Assembly: GCA_008477525.1 (NCBI GenBank)
Contig: SPDT01000013.1
Span: 915,501 to 979,500 of the forward strand
Reading direction: 5' to 3'
Length of the DNA stretch: 64,000 nt
Origin: Hypomyces perniciosus
Lineage: Eukaryota > Ascomycota > Sordariomycetes > Hypocreales > Hypocreaceae
Positions within the stretch are counted from its first letter, which is position 1. Every line of letters starts with the position of its first letter. This document shows, in pieces, positions 12,103-23,490 of this stretch. The position numbers were made by a program, and so were the translations under genes. The notes beneath the pieces were generated by a model. That model did no database searches. It was given only the letters and a program-made list of their open reading frames with translations, and was not told the DNA's origin.

Positions 12103-14944
12103 ATCCGCACCGTCTTTCTCTAGTAGATTGGCTAGATATTTCAAATCGTCCTTTGCTCGGGGATCCCGCTCGAGAATACCCCTGATCACCTCCCACTCGC
12201 GCCGTGACATCTGGAACGCCTGCGGTAGAATGAACGTGGCTGTTGGGGCGTTGATTAGAGGGCCGAGAACTTCCATTGCTATTCGCTGGCCAGTCTCTTG
12301 GGCTTGCTTCTTTTGCTCTTCTGTCATTGGGGATGAGAGAGGTGGTGTTCCCGCAGCAACTGAAGGAGTTGCGAGGTGAGGAGTAGGGGGAGGCACAGGT
12401 CGGTTATGAGGAGGAGGAGCTTGTTGTTGCGGTTGTGGAATTAGGACTGGAGGTGCAGTTTGGCCGTGACCGTTGGGTGGTGCAGCGACAGAGAACGGCG
12501 GGAATGGGCCTTGAGGAGTTGCTGGTGAGAAGGCCGGGCCAGATACCGAGCCGCCCCTGTTGGCGAATCCTACTGGCGTTGGTGTTCCCGTCAGACTCGG
12601 AGGTTGCCCGGGGGTTCGAGTCGGACTTTGAGCGATGGCTGCTACCTCGTTCTGCAGCAACTGCTTCAGCTGCTCGGGCTCGTTGCGGTACACGAAAACG
12701 GCCAGTAACAAAGGCTCAGTCCTAGATTTGGGGATGTAGTTGTCCACTAGGTTGAGCATGAACTCCGGGTGTCCGTCTTCACCTGCCGGTACGGGGACCA
12801 GATATGTGTCCCTGACGTTGCCGGCTACCTTGTCGCCAACAACACCGTATCGGTTCTTGCTGATGAAGTAGTTGATGAGGTTGTTGAACTCCTGTTTTGA
12901 GTCTGGCGACTCCGGCGTGATGCTAACGACGATGATATCGGTCAGATTGCTATAACGCAGGCTGCACAGGTATTCGATAGCGCTCTGCTGGGTGATGCGG
13001 CCCGCAACCGTCATCTGTCGGGGGATCAGCTTGGACCATGGGCCAAAGGAGGCAAAGTTGGCGCCTCCAATGTGCTTGGCCGTGGCCTGGAAATCGGCAA
13101 TGGAGCTCATAGCCAACGATCCGCGCCATACCACGTCTGGATCCTGAGTGTCTTCCGTAGGTGAATAAGGGGGTGACTCGTTTTCGTCCTGGAGCATGCG
13201 ATCTACATCCGGATCGACTCCAGGCCCTCCGATACTCAATATAGGCGCAGTTGGTCGACGACGATGCGCAGCCGTAGGCGATTTAACGGCTGAAAATACC
13301 TTTCCAATGTCAAAGTTTGGTTGACTGGGCGACTGCTGCTGGCTCTCGATCTTGGGCTCGCTTTGATCCCCCCCAATGGACTCGCGCTTAACGTGTTGGG
13401 GGGGTTGCTCGCTTGGACGGGAGCCTCCAGCCATAGGTATTGGCGCTTCGATGTTGATGATGCTATCGTCCTCGATGACCTCCTCTCCCTTGTGCGTCCT
13501 CCGCACACGGGGGCCTGTTTCTGATGTGTACAAGATGGATTGCTTCTCAGCTTTGGCCTTCATCTCGGCAGTTTGCCGCTGCATCTCGGCAGAGGCCAGC
13601 TGTTCCGATGTCATAACTGCCAGAGTCATGGGCGAGTGTATCTGCTGCATCAGGCCCTGGAACAACTCCGGGTTGTTCTTTAGGTTGAACGACAACGACT
13701 TTATCTGTTGACTGTACTCCTTCTGGCCTCTAGATAGGGGATGCGTGTCGAAGACGGCACGTTCGATTTGCAGGGCATAGTTGTCTGCCATGGCTTCCAC
13801 CGTGGTGCCTTCTGGTAACTCGATCTGACTAGTTTTGACTAATGAGGTGATGACATGGGTGAGAGATTTCTTCAGTGCCTTTGCAGGGCCAACTCTGGTC
13901 CCAGGTAATTCTGGGATGGAGGCTGCCAGGTCCTCCGGTGGTGTGTACTTGACAGATACAGATACTGATACGGGCACAGGCACAGGCACAGGCGCAGGAG
14001 TAGGTACCACAGGCGTAGGCGTAGGCGTTGGCGTTGGCGTAGGCACAGGTATAGACACAGGCACAGGCACAGGCACAGGCACGGCCTCGTTCTCTGATAC
14101 CCGGCGCATCTTGGTTGACTATAGATTGAATGTGAGTTAGCATTGTATGGCTTCTTATCTCGGGTAGGAGGCAAATGGGAGAGAAACATACCTTTCCATC
14201 TACATCATGGGAATCTTCCCGTCCTTTCCGCTTGCCTTGCTTGGTCGCCGGCTCCTTTTTCTCTTTGGCGACAACATCAGGAGTGGGCGACGCCTTGGCT
14301 CGGGAGCCATCCTTGTCAATGTCTTCCTTGGGGTCGCTGGCTCGTTTTCCCTTCTTCCTACCGCCCTTCTTTTTCTTCTTTTCCGCCTCTTCCTCATGCG
14401 CCTTGCGGCGCGCTTCCCATGGCCTTTCCCCTCTAGCGATTCCGTCGAGCAGTTCTTTGTGATTTTCCGGTCGACATTGCTCGCACCAGTAGTGGTCAGG
14501 GATTTCGTCTTCGTACGAGCTCACGCCGACGCAGACGTTGTGCTGCCAGACAAAGCAGGTCTCGCAACTGATCCACGCCTCGCCCGAGTCTTCATCCTGT
14601 TCTGTCGCCCCGCAGACACAGCGGATCACTTCTTCGGGCTCCTGCGACTGCTCCTGTTCCTGGGCCTGCGCCTTCTTGGTCTTCTTGGTTTGGCGACGCT
14701 TCGGAGGGGCCGGTTCGAGTTCATCAAAGGCCTTTGTATGCTGGCCCTTGGTGGCTCTGACGGAGCGCCGAGGTTCGATTTCGCCTGGAAAAGGTCGAGT
14801 CAGCTCAAGCTCAGCACGGTACTGCGCTTTGCGAAGGGCAAGCAACCCTGCACAAGCTCCAGATGAGCCAGCGCAAAGCGGCGCATTGCTGCGCGTATGA
14901 CAGGGAGAAAAGGGTGGCCGCTGTTTGGGCTTCTTACCGGACAT
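12019..14944 (-). CDS. BYE1-like factor: PHD, TFIIS-M and SPOC domains
   Basis: Three exons, 14944-14938, 14784-14192 and 14118-12019, encode about 899 residues. The first coding exon is only 7 nt (ATGTCCG, donor GTAAGA). Splicing it to 14784 restores the conserved start MSGEIEPRRSVRATKGQHTK, whereas unspliced reading inserts about 51 unrelated residues. Domains in order: PHD finger (about 56-110, with CVCGATEQDEDSGEAWISC); a Lys-rich linker; a low-complexity Pro-Val/Pro-Thr tract; the central TFIIS-like domain (about 275-395); a SPOC domain (about 530-690, VWRGSLAMSSIADFQATAKH); a Pro/Gln-rich tail; and a poly-Asn run. Yeast Bye1 binds RNA polymerase II through the TFIIS-like domain and H3K4me3 through the PHD finger. 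A similar nuclear role in elongation is inferred. Confidence 0.88.
12056..12102. repeat. (GTT)n microsatellite encoding poly-Asn
   Basis: About 15 GTT units. On the minus strand they are AAC codons giving the poly-Asn run near the BYE1-like C-terminus. Confidence 0.95.
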
Positions 14945-15993
14945 GGTCGTGGAGCGCGCGCGCGCAAAGCGGTGTCGCAGTCCAGGACGCGATGAATGCG
15001 ATATATGTACTTCGTATGCGCCTGTGGCTAGGGCTTGCCCGAACTCTACTGTGGCAGTGACGCGAAGGGAGAAAAAAAAAGAATTGCTTCGCCCTCAGAT
15101 AGGCATTGGAGTTTTACAGAGCAGGCACTAGAGTCACAGCTAACGACGACGACGACGATGATTCCTCCCAAATGGTCCCAATCCGTCCGAGCTTTAGTCC
15201 AGCAAGGTCCCTATAGCTATGGACGCTGGTCGCGTAAATTGGGACGATGCGCTTAAGATATTCCCTGTGCTTTGAGGAATGATGGTTGGTGGTGGCAGCG
15301 TGGAGCCTTGCGAAGAAAGTTTTTTTTTTTCCCTTAAAAAATCGAGTCCTCGTGATAGTGACGAATAGCTCGCGTGGGGTTGTTGAGTATGGAGAATTCA
15401 CTAGATGCGACGAAGTGGCGCGTCAGAGCTGTTGGTGGACAGCTGTGGACAGCTGTAGACAGCTGATGCCAGAAAACTTCAGTGCATCGATGCCGACAGA
15501 GGGCGCGTTGGGAGGAGGAGGAGGAGGAGGAGAGGGAGGAGGAGGAACAACGACAAAAAGAAGAGGCCGTGTGGACAAACAAACAGAATCTCAACAGTCG
15601 GAGTGAGTGTTTGTTTGTTGGTGAAGGAGGGAAATCAGGCACTGCCGCCCTAGGCTCTCTGCGCCTATCCTATGATGAGGGGCAAACAGCAGCATCGGCC
15701 CAAGTCCGGCAAAACAATCACAATCGCCTCAGCCTTGTGTTTCCCTCGCCTCAGGCATCCAAAGCCCACCCCCAGAGCTACGCGGCGGTCCTGCCTGGAG
15801 CTCCGTCAACTGCTCAGTGACGCTGTCTGCCGCCTTGTCCCTTGTCCTGCCTGTATTATCGCCAGCAAACAGCTCCATATAGAGAGCTTCGAACCCCTAC
15901 ACAACGCAACAACTCTCCTCTGCTTGGTGGATATTTTAATTCTCTTTTTTTCTCTTCTTTTCTCTGCTATTGCAGCGAAATTGCACCGTCATC
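14945..15993. promoter_or_regulatory. Bidirectional promoter, BYE1-like / proteasome alpha-3
   Basis: A 1.05-kb spacer between divergent genes, with a GGA-rich run at 15509-15545 and a pyrimidine-rich stretch just before the proteasome start. No specific factor site recognised. Confidence 0.5.
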
Positions 15994-16939
15994 ATGTCCC
16001 GCCGCTACGATTCCCGTGTATGTCCAATCTATCCCGTGAGAGCTCCAAAGCTCAAGGCCATGCATGCTAATGGCGGATATGCCACAAGACCACCATCTTC
16101 TCGCCCGAAGGCCGTCTTTACCAGGTCGAATATGCACTAGAGGCCATCTCCCATGCCGGAACAGCCATCGGCATCCTGGCCAAGGATGGCATTGTCCTGG
16201 CTGCCGAGCGCAAGGTCACATCGAAGCTGTTGGAGCAGGATACATCAGCAGAGAAGCTCTACGTTCTCAACGAGTAAGGCCGTTCTTAGACTCTCTGCGT
16301 ATAGGACCTGTTCTCTGACAGCCTCCCCAGCAACATGATCTGCGCTGTAGCAGGCATGACCGCTGACGCCAACATCCTCATCAACTACGCCCGCCAAGCC
16401 GCACAGCGATACCTCCTGACCTACAACGAAGACATCCCCTGCGAGCAGCTCGTGCGCCGGCTATGTGATCTGAAGCAGGGCTACACACAACACGGTGGTC
16501 TCCGACCCTTTGGTGTCTCCTTCATCTACGCCGGCTGGGACCCTCGGAGACAATTCCAGCTATACCTCAGCAACCCCTCAGGAAACTACGGCGGCTGGAA
16601 GGCGACAAGTGCGGGAGCAAATAATGCTAGCGCGCAGAGTCTGCTGAAGCAGGATTACAAGGAAGACTGCACATTGAAGGAGGCATGCGGGGTAGCTGTC
16701 AAGGTGCTGAGCAAGACGATGGATTCGACCAAGCTGAGCAGCGAGAAGAGTGAGCCTGTTGCCCCCCTCGTTGAATTGAAAACATTCCATGCTAACGAAA
16801 CATTTGTACAGTTGAATTTGCGACAGTAGGACAGACCGAGGACGGCAAGATCTACCACCGACTTTGGAGCGCCGATGAGATCACAGCACTGTTGAAGGAG
16901 CATGACCTGGCCAAAAGCGAGGATTCGGAAGAGAAATAG
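15994..16939 (+). CDS. PRE9: 20S proteasome subunit alpha-3 (PSMA4/Pre9 type)
   Basis: Four exons, 15994-16017, 16089-16273, 16331-16749 and 16812-16939, yield 251 residues; yeast Pre9 has about 258. All junctions keep frame, and intron 1 has a good CTAAT branch point. The first 8 residues, MSRRYDSR, join to [20 protein letters not shown], the proteasome alpha-type signature. Downstream, [20 protein letters not shown] and [11 protein letters not shown] are diagnostic of alpha-3/PSMA4. Alpha subunits form the outer rings of the 20S core, gate substrate entry and have no catalytic Thr. It acts in cytosol and nucleus. In yeast this is the only non-essential alpha subunit. It converges with the PAP2 gene. 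Confidence 0.95.
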
Positions 16940-17261
16940 AGCATTGAAATGGTATGGAGAACAAGTAGACTGGGAATGGGCCTTTTATAGGAGCCCCTGT
17001 AACAATACGACGAATATGCGCGAAACAAGGCCTAATGACCCAAAATGCTCACCTATCGTTAAGGTACCTACATGATGTCGATGCGTGCGCCTCCCTCCCC
17101 GAACAGTAGCTTTCCTGACAACGCCACAATATTCCTTTTGTAAACATCAAAACTTGGATGAAACACTCGTACATCAAACACCCCATCACACTACGCCTCA
17201 CACATATATATATAATGAGATTTGCTTGAGATTTGCTCGAGACTTGCTCGAGATTTCCTCG
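16940..17261. other. Convergent intergenic spacer
   Basis: 3' flanks of the proteasome gene and the PAP2 gene, with a short (TA)n near 17205. Nothing else seen. Confidence 0.6.
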
Positions 17262-18392
17262 TTAACCCCCTCCAGTTCGACGGGTTCCCAATGGATACCC
17301 AAGGTCTCTACCAGCAGCCGCTTCCTCCTCGTCTCTGACCCTCTGCCACCCAGGCTGACCTTCTGCTGCTGCTGCTGGGTGTGGGCGAGGCTCATCGCAC
17401 ACGGGGCTCGTGAGCTTGGGCCAATGCCTCCTGTAGCTCCAGTACGCAATCGCCATGCCCAGAACGGACCCAACACACACATCTTCGACATCATGGCGGT
17501 AGTCCTCACAACGAGAGATGGCGATCAAGGCTGCCCCAATGAGAGGAATCATACAAATCAGTGCACGACCGAGGTCTCGCCCTCCAGCAGGGTAGTTGAA
17601 GATATGAAGTTGGCCTGCGAGGAAGAGGCTCAGAAATCCCAGACCGGCAAAGGAGAAGGAAGAGTGACCCGAGGGGAATGAGCGCCATCCATCCTGCAGG
17701 GTATGTCCATCTGTAGCGGTGCAGACTTCGATGGTCGAAAGGACGTTGGGTTTGGCGTTTACCGTAGGTTGACACCGAGCGAGGAGGTCGGGACGGGGCC
17801 GTCCAACTGCATTTTTGATGATGTCGGTGATGACGGAGGTGAGTACTATGGAGATGGCGAGTGGGAGGTAAGTCGCCTCATGTTTTGCGGCAGAGGAGCG
17901 AGCGACTACGTTGTATGCGATGAGAATGCCGAGTGGAATGAACAGGGCATACGCAAAGTTCAGGGCTATGATGGTGGTAAGTCGTCTGCTTGAAACAAGA
18001 ATACCAGATCGATCAATGAATGAATAAAGGGACACGCACGAACTGTGACCCGTTCATGTTCAGCATATGGGAAAGATATGCGCAGGTCGTTGATGAAGAA
18101 CATGCGATGAAAGGGCGTGACGAATTTAATGATCTGAGGCTGAGGTTAATGAAGTGCTTCTGATAGGGATGAGACTGGACGACGCACCAGGATCCATCCC
18201 ACCAAAAGGACTGTGAATCCGACGTAATCTGGCGCATGTGTGGTCTGTTTGTAGGTGATCTTATCAGCATCTAATTCATTATCTGCCAACTTGAATAGGA
18301 TATGAGATGATATACCGACCGACCTTCCAAAATCTGGCCAAGCGCGATGTTGAGCCGCTGGAGTCATTGGAGTTGACGCGTCCGGGAGCCAT
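17262..18392 (-). CDS. PAP2-family lipid phosphatase (DPP1/LPP1 type)
   Basis: Proposed exons 18392-18324, 18244-18188, 18139-18040 and 17965-17262, about 309 residues. The third intron is well supported: it joins FPYAEHERVTV to LNFAYALFIPLGI, as in the family. The first donor (GTCGGT) is weak, so the N-terminal 23 residues are tentative, and the second acceptor could shift by 6 nt. All three PAP2 phosphatase motifs are present: KxxxxxxRP at about residue 126 (KNAVGRPRPD), PSGH at 173-176, and SRxxxxxHxxxD at 226-237. Multiple hydrophobic segments predict about six membrane passes. The family removes phosphate from diacylglycerol pyrophosphate, phosphatidate or lysophosphatidate in membranes. 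The exact substrate is not readable from sequence. Confidence 0.85.
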
Positions 18393-18991
18393 TACACAAG
18401 CAGGAGAGATAGAGAGAGGGGCTTATTGCCTAGTAGAAGTGTATCTTCACAACTGGGCCATATGAAGAGGGAGAGACTGATCAACGATAGTTGTTGAGGT
18501 TTCGTATGAATCTGTTGTTTATGAGATTGGAGGTGTTCTTTGAGGCTGTGCGCGAGTGGATAAGCGCCCCCCGACAAGTGGGATACTATTACGAAGTAAG
18601 CGGGAAGTGTTTATTCGTTTAATCCTTCAAAACAGCAGCTTTTCAAATAACGCGCCGTTTCATAGAATTGAGAGGGATAACCGTTTCATCAGCCGGAATA
18701 AATGATGCCATTCATGAGATAGACATGAGCTGACAAGGTCACCTATTATCTATTACAGGACGAAATCAACAGTCTGTCCAGCAACAACAGCCTGTAGCTT
18801 CAGGCTTCTAGCGCTCAATAGGCCGCTATGGCGGAAATTTCACGGAGCTGTTGGCCCCCCGCCAGAGTCAAGGTGGTCAAAGCTTCCAAGGTCCATCATT
18901 GTGCATACCTAGAACTAATAGATGCGTCTCTCGTTCGCGAACTTTCTCAACTCCCTCACATCAACCCTTTTTGCTTGCGAATCTTCCCGCA
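18393..18991. promoter_or_regulatory. Bidirectional promoter, PAP2 / WW-FF factor
   Basis: A 599-bp spacer between divergent genes. The open frame upstream of 18992 is in frame with the splicing factor but lacks its conserved start, so it is taken as leader. Confidence 0.5.
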
Positions 18992-20752
18992 ATGGCTGAG
19001 CCGCAGCCCAAGATGCTCAAGTCAACGTACAGACCATCTCCCGCGGCTGCTGCAGCTGCTGCTGCATTGGCTCCTCTGCCTTCAGGCTGGACCGAACACA
19101 AAGCGCCAACAGGACACTCCTACTACTACAACGCTGAAACCAAAGAATCGACATACAAGCGACCTGGTGTCGAGCTTCTTCCTCAGCCCGCGCCTCAGCC
19201 ATCGCCCGCCTACTCTCCATACGCTCATCTGCCGTCTCTCGCCGACCCAAACGTGGCAAATGCCTACCTCGCGCAGTTCAACCAGCAACAGGCCCCGCCG
19301 CAAAGGGGCGGTTTCAATGGCCGCGGTCGAGGGGGATTCGAAGGGCGACCGCGACCGCAGCCGGTAGACAAGCCTAGGAGGAAAGAAGCGATACCAGGCC
19401 ATGATCCATGGATATTGGTGTACACAAAGTACTCTCGGCGCTTCGTCTACAACCCAGAGAAGAATACTAGCTACTGGCGCATACCTGAGAAGCTCATGCC
19501 AGCCATTTTGGAGATGGACAAGAAGCGGATACAAGGCAAGGCTGTGGACGAGAAAGAGACGGACACTTCTGAGAAGGACAAGGAGGTGCCCGCCAAGGTG
19601 CCCGCGAAGGAACCCGCGAAGGTGCCGGCTGGTGATGAGCCCTACGATAGCTCCGAGTATGAGGAAGTTGAAGTCACCGATGACGAGGGCGAGGGTGACG
19701 ATGCAGATTCAGACCACCCCTCAAAGCGACAGCGAACCGAGACAGACTCCGCGCAAAACGAAGGGCCCATCAAATTTACCGAAGCTGATATTGCTCTGCA
19801 ACTGCAGGCTATGGGTGAGGAATACGGTCTTGAGCCCGGCGACTACGACGATGGTAATATGGACAATTGGCCTGAAGGGACAGAAGGGCTAGAGCTTTCC
19901 AATGACGATGCCAAATTCCTCTTTAAAGATATGCTCATCGACTTAAACATCAGCCCTTACAGTCCCTGGGACACACTCTTGGAAGAGGGCAAAATAATCG
20001 ATGATCTACGCTATACGGCATTAAGCACGACCAAAGCGCGGAAGGATTGCTACGACGAGTGGTCGCGGGAGAGGATTGCAGAACTAAAGGAGCAAAAGGC
20101 GAAGCAGGAGAAGAAGGACCCCAAAATCGCCTACATGGCCTTTCTCCAAGAAAAAGCCACGCCGAAACTCTACTGGCCGGAGTTTAGGAGAAAGTACAAG
20201 AAAGAAGACCCCATGAAGGATCTAAATCTGCCCGACAAGGATAGGGAGAAGGCATATCGCGAGCACGTCAACCGCCTGAGGCTGCCGCAATCAACTCGCA
20301 AGTCCGATCTCACAGCCCTGCTCAAGGCGCAGCCAGTACACCTGTTGAACAACAAGTCACTCGCCAACGGGCTACCTGCGCAGGTTCTCGTTGATATCCG
20401 GTACATATCCATCGAGCCAAAGATTCGTGATCCCCTGATTGAGGCCTATGTACAAACTCTCCCTCCGCCACCGGAGGACCTGAGTTCCGCGGTGGATGAT
20501 GAAGAACAAAAGAAGGCCCGAGAGGCACGGGAGAGGCGGGAGAAGGCTCTAGAAGAGAGAAATCGGATGGTTGAAGAACAGCGGCGCAAGAGGGAACGAG
20601 ATATTGCCGTAAGCAAGGCCAGGTTACGGCATGAGGAGAGGGAGTTGGAGGTGGCGATGAGAATAGGCAAGCAAGGTTTGCAAAGCCAGTTGGCGAGCAT
20701 GCAGCAGAACGGAGAGAGCGAGCCATCATCAAGGGTTGAAAGTGATAGTTGA
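18992..20752 (+). CDS. WW- and FF-domain pre-mRNA splicing factor
   Basis: Intronless, 586 residues from the ATG of MAEPQPKMLKSTYRP. An in-frame upstream ATG at 18851 would add 47 residues that look untranslated. Domains in order: a WW domain at about 33-62 (LPSGWTEHKAPTGHSYYYNA, then ESTYKRP); an Arg/Gly-rich stretch; a WW-like segment at about 140-170 (PWILVYTKYSRRFVYNPEKN); an acidic region with a KRQR basic patch; tandem FF domains at about 300-440; and a long charged C-terminal coiled coil. The layout matches the fungal Dre4/TCERG1-like group, which couples transcription elongation and splicing by binding phospho-CTD and SF1-type Pro-rich ligands in the nucleus. The identification is by architecture. 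It converges on the next gene with only 48 bp between stop codons. Confidence 0.83.
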   Translation: MAEPQPKMLKSTYRPSPAAAAAAAALAPLPSGWTEHKAPTGHSYYYNAETKESTYKRPGVELLPQPAPQPSPAYSPYAHLPSLADPNVANAYLAQFNQQQAPPQRGGFNGRGRGGFEGRPRPQPVDKPRRKEAIPGHDPWILVYTKYSRRFVYNPEKNTSYWRIPEKLMPAILEMDKKRIQGKAVDEKETDTSEKDKEVPAKVPAKEPAKVPAGDEPYDSSEYEEVEVTDDEGEGDDADSDHPSKRQRTETDSAQNEGPIKFTEADIALQLQAMGEEYGLEPGDYDDGNMDNWPEGTEGLELSNDDAKFLFKDMLIDLNISPYSPWDTLLEEGKIIDDLRYTALSTTKARKDCYDEWSRERIAELKEQKAKQEKKDPKIAYMAFLQEKATPKLYWPEFRRKYKKEDPMKDLNLPDKDREKAYREHVNRLRLPQSTRKSDLTALLKAQPVHLLNNKSLANGLPAQVLVDIRYISIEPKIRDPLIEAYVQTLPPPPEDLSSAVDDEEQKKAREARERREKALEERNRMVEEQRRKRERDIAVSKARLRHEERELEVAMRIGKQGLQSQLASMQQNGESEPSSRVESDS

Positions 20753-20800
20753 TCGAGCGGTTATAGTTTAATAGGGGTGGTAAATGGGATGGCGATTCAT

Positions 20801-22511
20801 TCAAAGGTCTTGGAAGAAACGATCTGCTCTCTTCTTGACATCTTCTGCCCACTGGGCAATACCATCCGACTCTTCAACACCGTTTTCAGTGACATAATGA
20901 TCAACCAACTCCGAAGTCACCCACTCAAAGTACACGTTCTTCACCTCCACCCCAGACAAAGAAGATGTACTACTCGACCCAGACACAGCATCCCAGCTCC
21001 GGACGACTTCCTGAGGGTCATTCTCCTCATGTCCCGGGGGGTCAAATGGTAAAACTTTCTCCTTCTCTGACAGAACGACGACTTTTGCCTTTGGCGAGAC
21101 ATGCTTAGCGGAGAGGATGGCGGGTAGCGATCCTGTCTTGTTGCTCACATTGCCACTCTTGTCGATGAGGTCTGCGCCAATGAGGACAATATCTGCGTCT
21201 TTGGCGGCGATGGCTGCGCTGGCATCTGTGTAAAGAGAGACGGTGCTCGTCAGCGCTTTTTCCTTGATGAGTGAAGCTATTGTGCAGGCTGTTTTGACGC
21301 CTTCGAAGAGTGGCCGAGATTCAAGGACGCGGATGTCGAGTTGAGGTATATTCCGGTGGTCCTGTTCCTGTCCCTTCTCAGAAGGGCTGAGTGCGTGAAT
21401 AATGCATGAGCTGGTTGTTGAGCTGGAGGAAAGGGTGAGGATTTTGACTGTATCAGAGGCGGAAAAGTGCTGCTCAAGGAACGAGACGAAAGCGTCTCCG
21501 ATCCTATTCCCCGACTGCTCTCTCCGCTGGCCGAACCCTTTGATTGCGCCGACTACATCGTCCACAAAGCTCGCTGGAAGAGAGCCGCTCTGAGGGAGCT
21601 TCTCCTCAATGATGGCCAAGCTTGACAGCACAACGCTCAAGATCGGCGCACCCATACTCTCCCTCCCATTCTTCCACAAGTGCCATCCCGCCAGTCTCAC
21701 GTTCCTCCACCAGACGTCCCTCTCGCTGACTTCAATCCTCGAAACGACATCAGCGAAGATTCCGAGCGCCTTGGTGGCCAACTGTCTCGCACCGCTCTCG
21801 TGATCTTCCTGCAACGTCCTCAAGCCCTCACTCAGCACCTTGGCCGCTTGCTTGCCCAAATCAATGTCAAACCACACCCTGCGCAGACTCTCCCGCAGTC
21901 GGGGTACTCCCTGGAACGACTCGTCTTCAGCTACGATGTCCGGATCGAACCATTCATACCCTACATGCTCCCAATCGAGTTTGATGCCTGCCTCGCCGAG
22001 GCCGCCCTCGTTAGTGGATTTGAGGATGAAAGCAAAAGGATTGATGGTCCACTCGCGCCCGATGTCGCTGTCTATGAAAGAATAGGGCTTGCCCTGTCGG
22101 AAGATGCGTAGTGATGTATGTGTAAGGGTCGTTTCTTCCTGGAGTTCTCGCCATGCGGTGGCAAGGGGGTTGGCGTCCTCGGGTTCAACGCTGCCTGCGA
22201 CAGGTCCATATTTGTGTCTATTCACTCCATGAAATTATTTATTATTTATTCATTCTACAAAGAGATACAAGATATTGGCCCACGTACTGATATGTGCTCA
22301 CTTTGCGGCTCCGACGGAAGAGCGCGACCTTTGGTTTGCGCGATAGATCATCGTCTGGAAACTTCAAGATGAAACTGCCCGCAACAGCGCGTTTCGTAAG
22401 CTCGGACATAGTGGCGAAGAAGACTCTTTTACCGCAGCGCGGGTAATGATAAGAGGAGGTTGACCATATTGGTCGCGAACTGGTTGTTGTCCTTGATAGT
22501 AAGAAGCGCAT
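20801..22511 (-). CDS. NUDIX domain fused to an eIF2B-alpha-like domain
   Basis: Exons 22511-22288 and 22217-20801, phase-2 intron (donor GTACGT), 546 residues. Splicing joins the start of a NUDIX fold (RAVAGSFILKFPDDD) to HKYGPVAGSVEPED and the NUDIX box region ending WRELQEETTL. That box has Thr where the canonical motif has Gly. The C-terminal half (about 300-546) is an IF-2B/ribose-1,5-bisphosphate-isomerase-type Rossmann domain with ESRPLFEG, the DADIVLIGADLI core and NKTGSLPAILSA. NUDIX enzymes hydrolyse nucleoside diphosphates linked to X. The eIF2B-like half may be a GEF relative or a sugar-phosphate isomerase. The true reaction is unknown. Translation from Met35 (22409) would remove an Arg/Ser-rich, acid-poor leader that resembles a mitochondrial presequence. 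Confidence 0.82.
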
Positions 22512-23490
22512 GACATCACTCTGAGATCTATTAACATGGAACTTGGTGAGAGTGTGATGGTGAGGTGTGTGTTAGTGTGGGTAGTCCGAGGTTTGACCGC
22601 CTACCCTATGAGATAATCATTATGCGACGACTATTTAACCAGGAGCCGCGATATCGCTGTAGGACACAATAGGAATATTTAAAATAATTCTATCAATAGA
22701 TATTTAATTTGAGATATGCATGCTAGAATGATGCGAGAATAATGTTTGATGTGGTTTAGATGACTTGATAGGTGGTTACAAACGGCGACAAAGAAGCACT
22801 ATCTGCGACATGAATAATATTTACATTATGCTTTAGAACTAAGGAGAAAAAAATATGGACTTGGATTTTCTTTCAGTTATTTCGTATATATTAGTATTAT
22901 TTTTCTTTTTTTTAAAAAAAAAGTTTACCTGCTCTAATAAAATAAAGCAGGCAAGTGTAGTGGACATATACCTGGTTCGTTAACAGGCATCATCTCTGTC
23001 TCAATGCGTTGCTTAATGCGTTGCAATCCAATAGTCAATTACCTAATCCCAGAGTAGTTTTTAAAGCTCCCACAGAAAGACGGACGGATTGCTTTTGGTG
23101 CAAATTTCCGAGCCATATTTCTCTACCATTCACAAGTTCTTGCCCATAGCTAAGGCAACTTGTACCCAGACTTGCAGATATCACCAACATCATGTCTGGC
23201 ATCGAATACGGTAGGACGTAAGGATTGTGAATCGGTATGTGAGCAGGCTATATACTCTGGTATTATATCCATTCATTCATCATACATCATGACTAACATT
23301 GTAGATAGATTTATTAATCTCGCCACTGAGAACCAGCTGTTTGTCTGCGACGATGCTCGACCACTGTTCGCCGCAGACGGGTGTAAGCCTCCTGCTTTTT
23401 GCGTTTGACACGTTGAGGAGAAGGCCACCAAAGGGCCGAAGACTGAGTTGTAACTGTTGAACATGCAATTAAAAAATACCAGTCCAGATC
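22512..23490. other. Intergenic region with an AT-rich block
   Basis: Between the NUDIX-eIF2B gene start and the 3' end of the Zn2Cys6 gene. Positions about 22655-22965 are strongly AT-rich with A/T runs, unlike the flanks. No gene was found. A decayed repeat is possible but not demonstrable. Confidence 0.5.

Noticed and set aside
14207..14866. 219-residue plus-strand frame opposite the BYE1-like gene
   Set aside because: Antisense of the Lys-rich and PHD coding sequence, no domain of its own.
15884..15900. TTCGAACCCC resembling a tRNA T arm
   Set aside because: No matching acceptor stem, D arm or anticodon arm around it.
18851..18991. In-frame N-terminal extension of the WW/FF factor
   Set aside because: The residues look like translated leader, and the MAEPQPKML start sits right before the WW domain.
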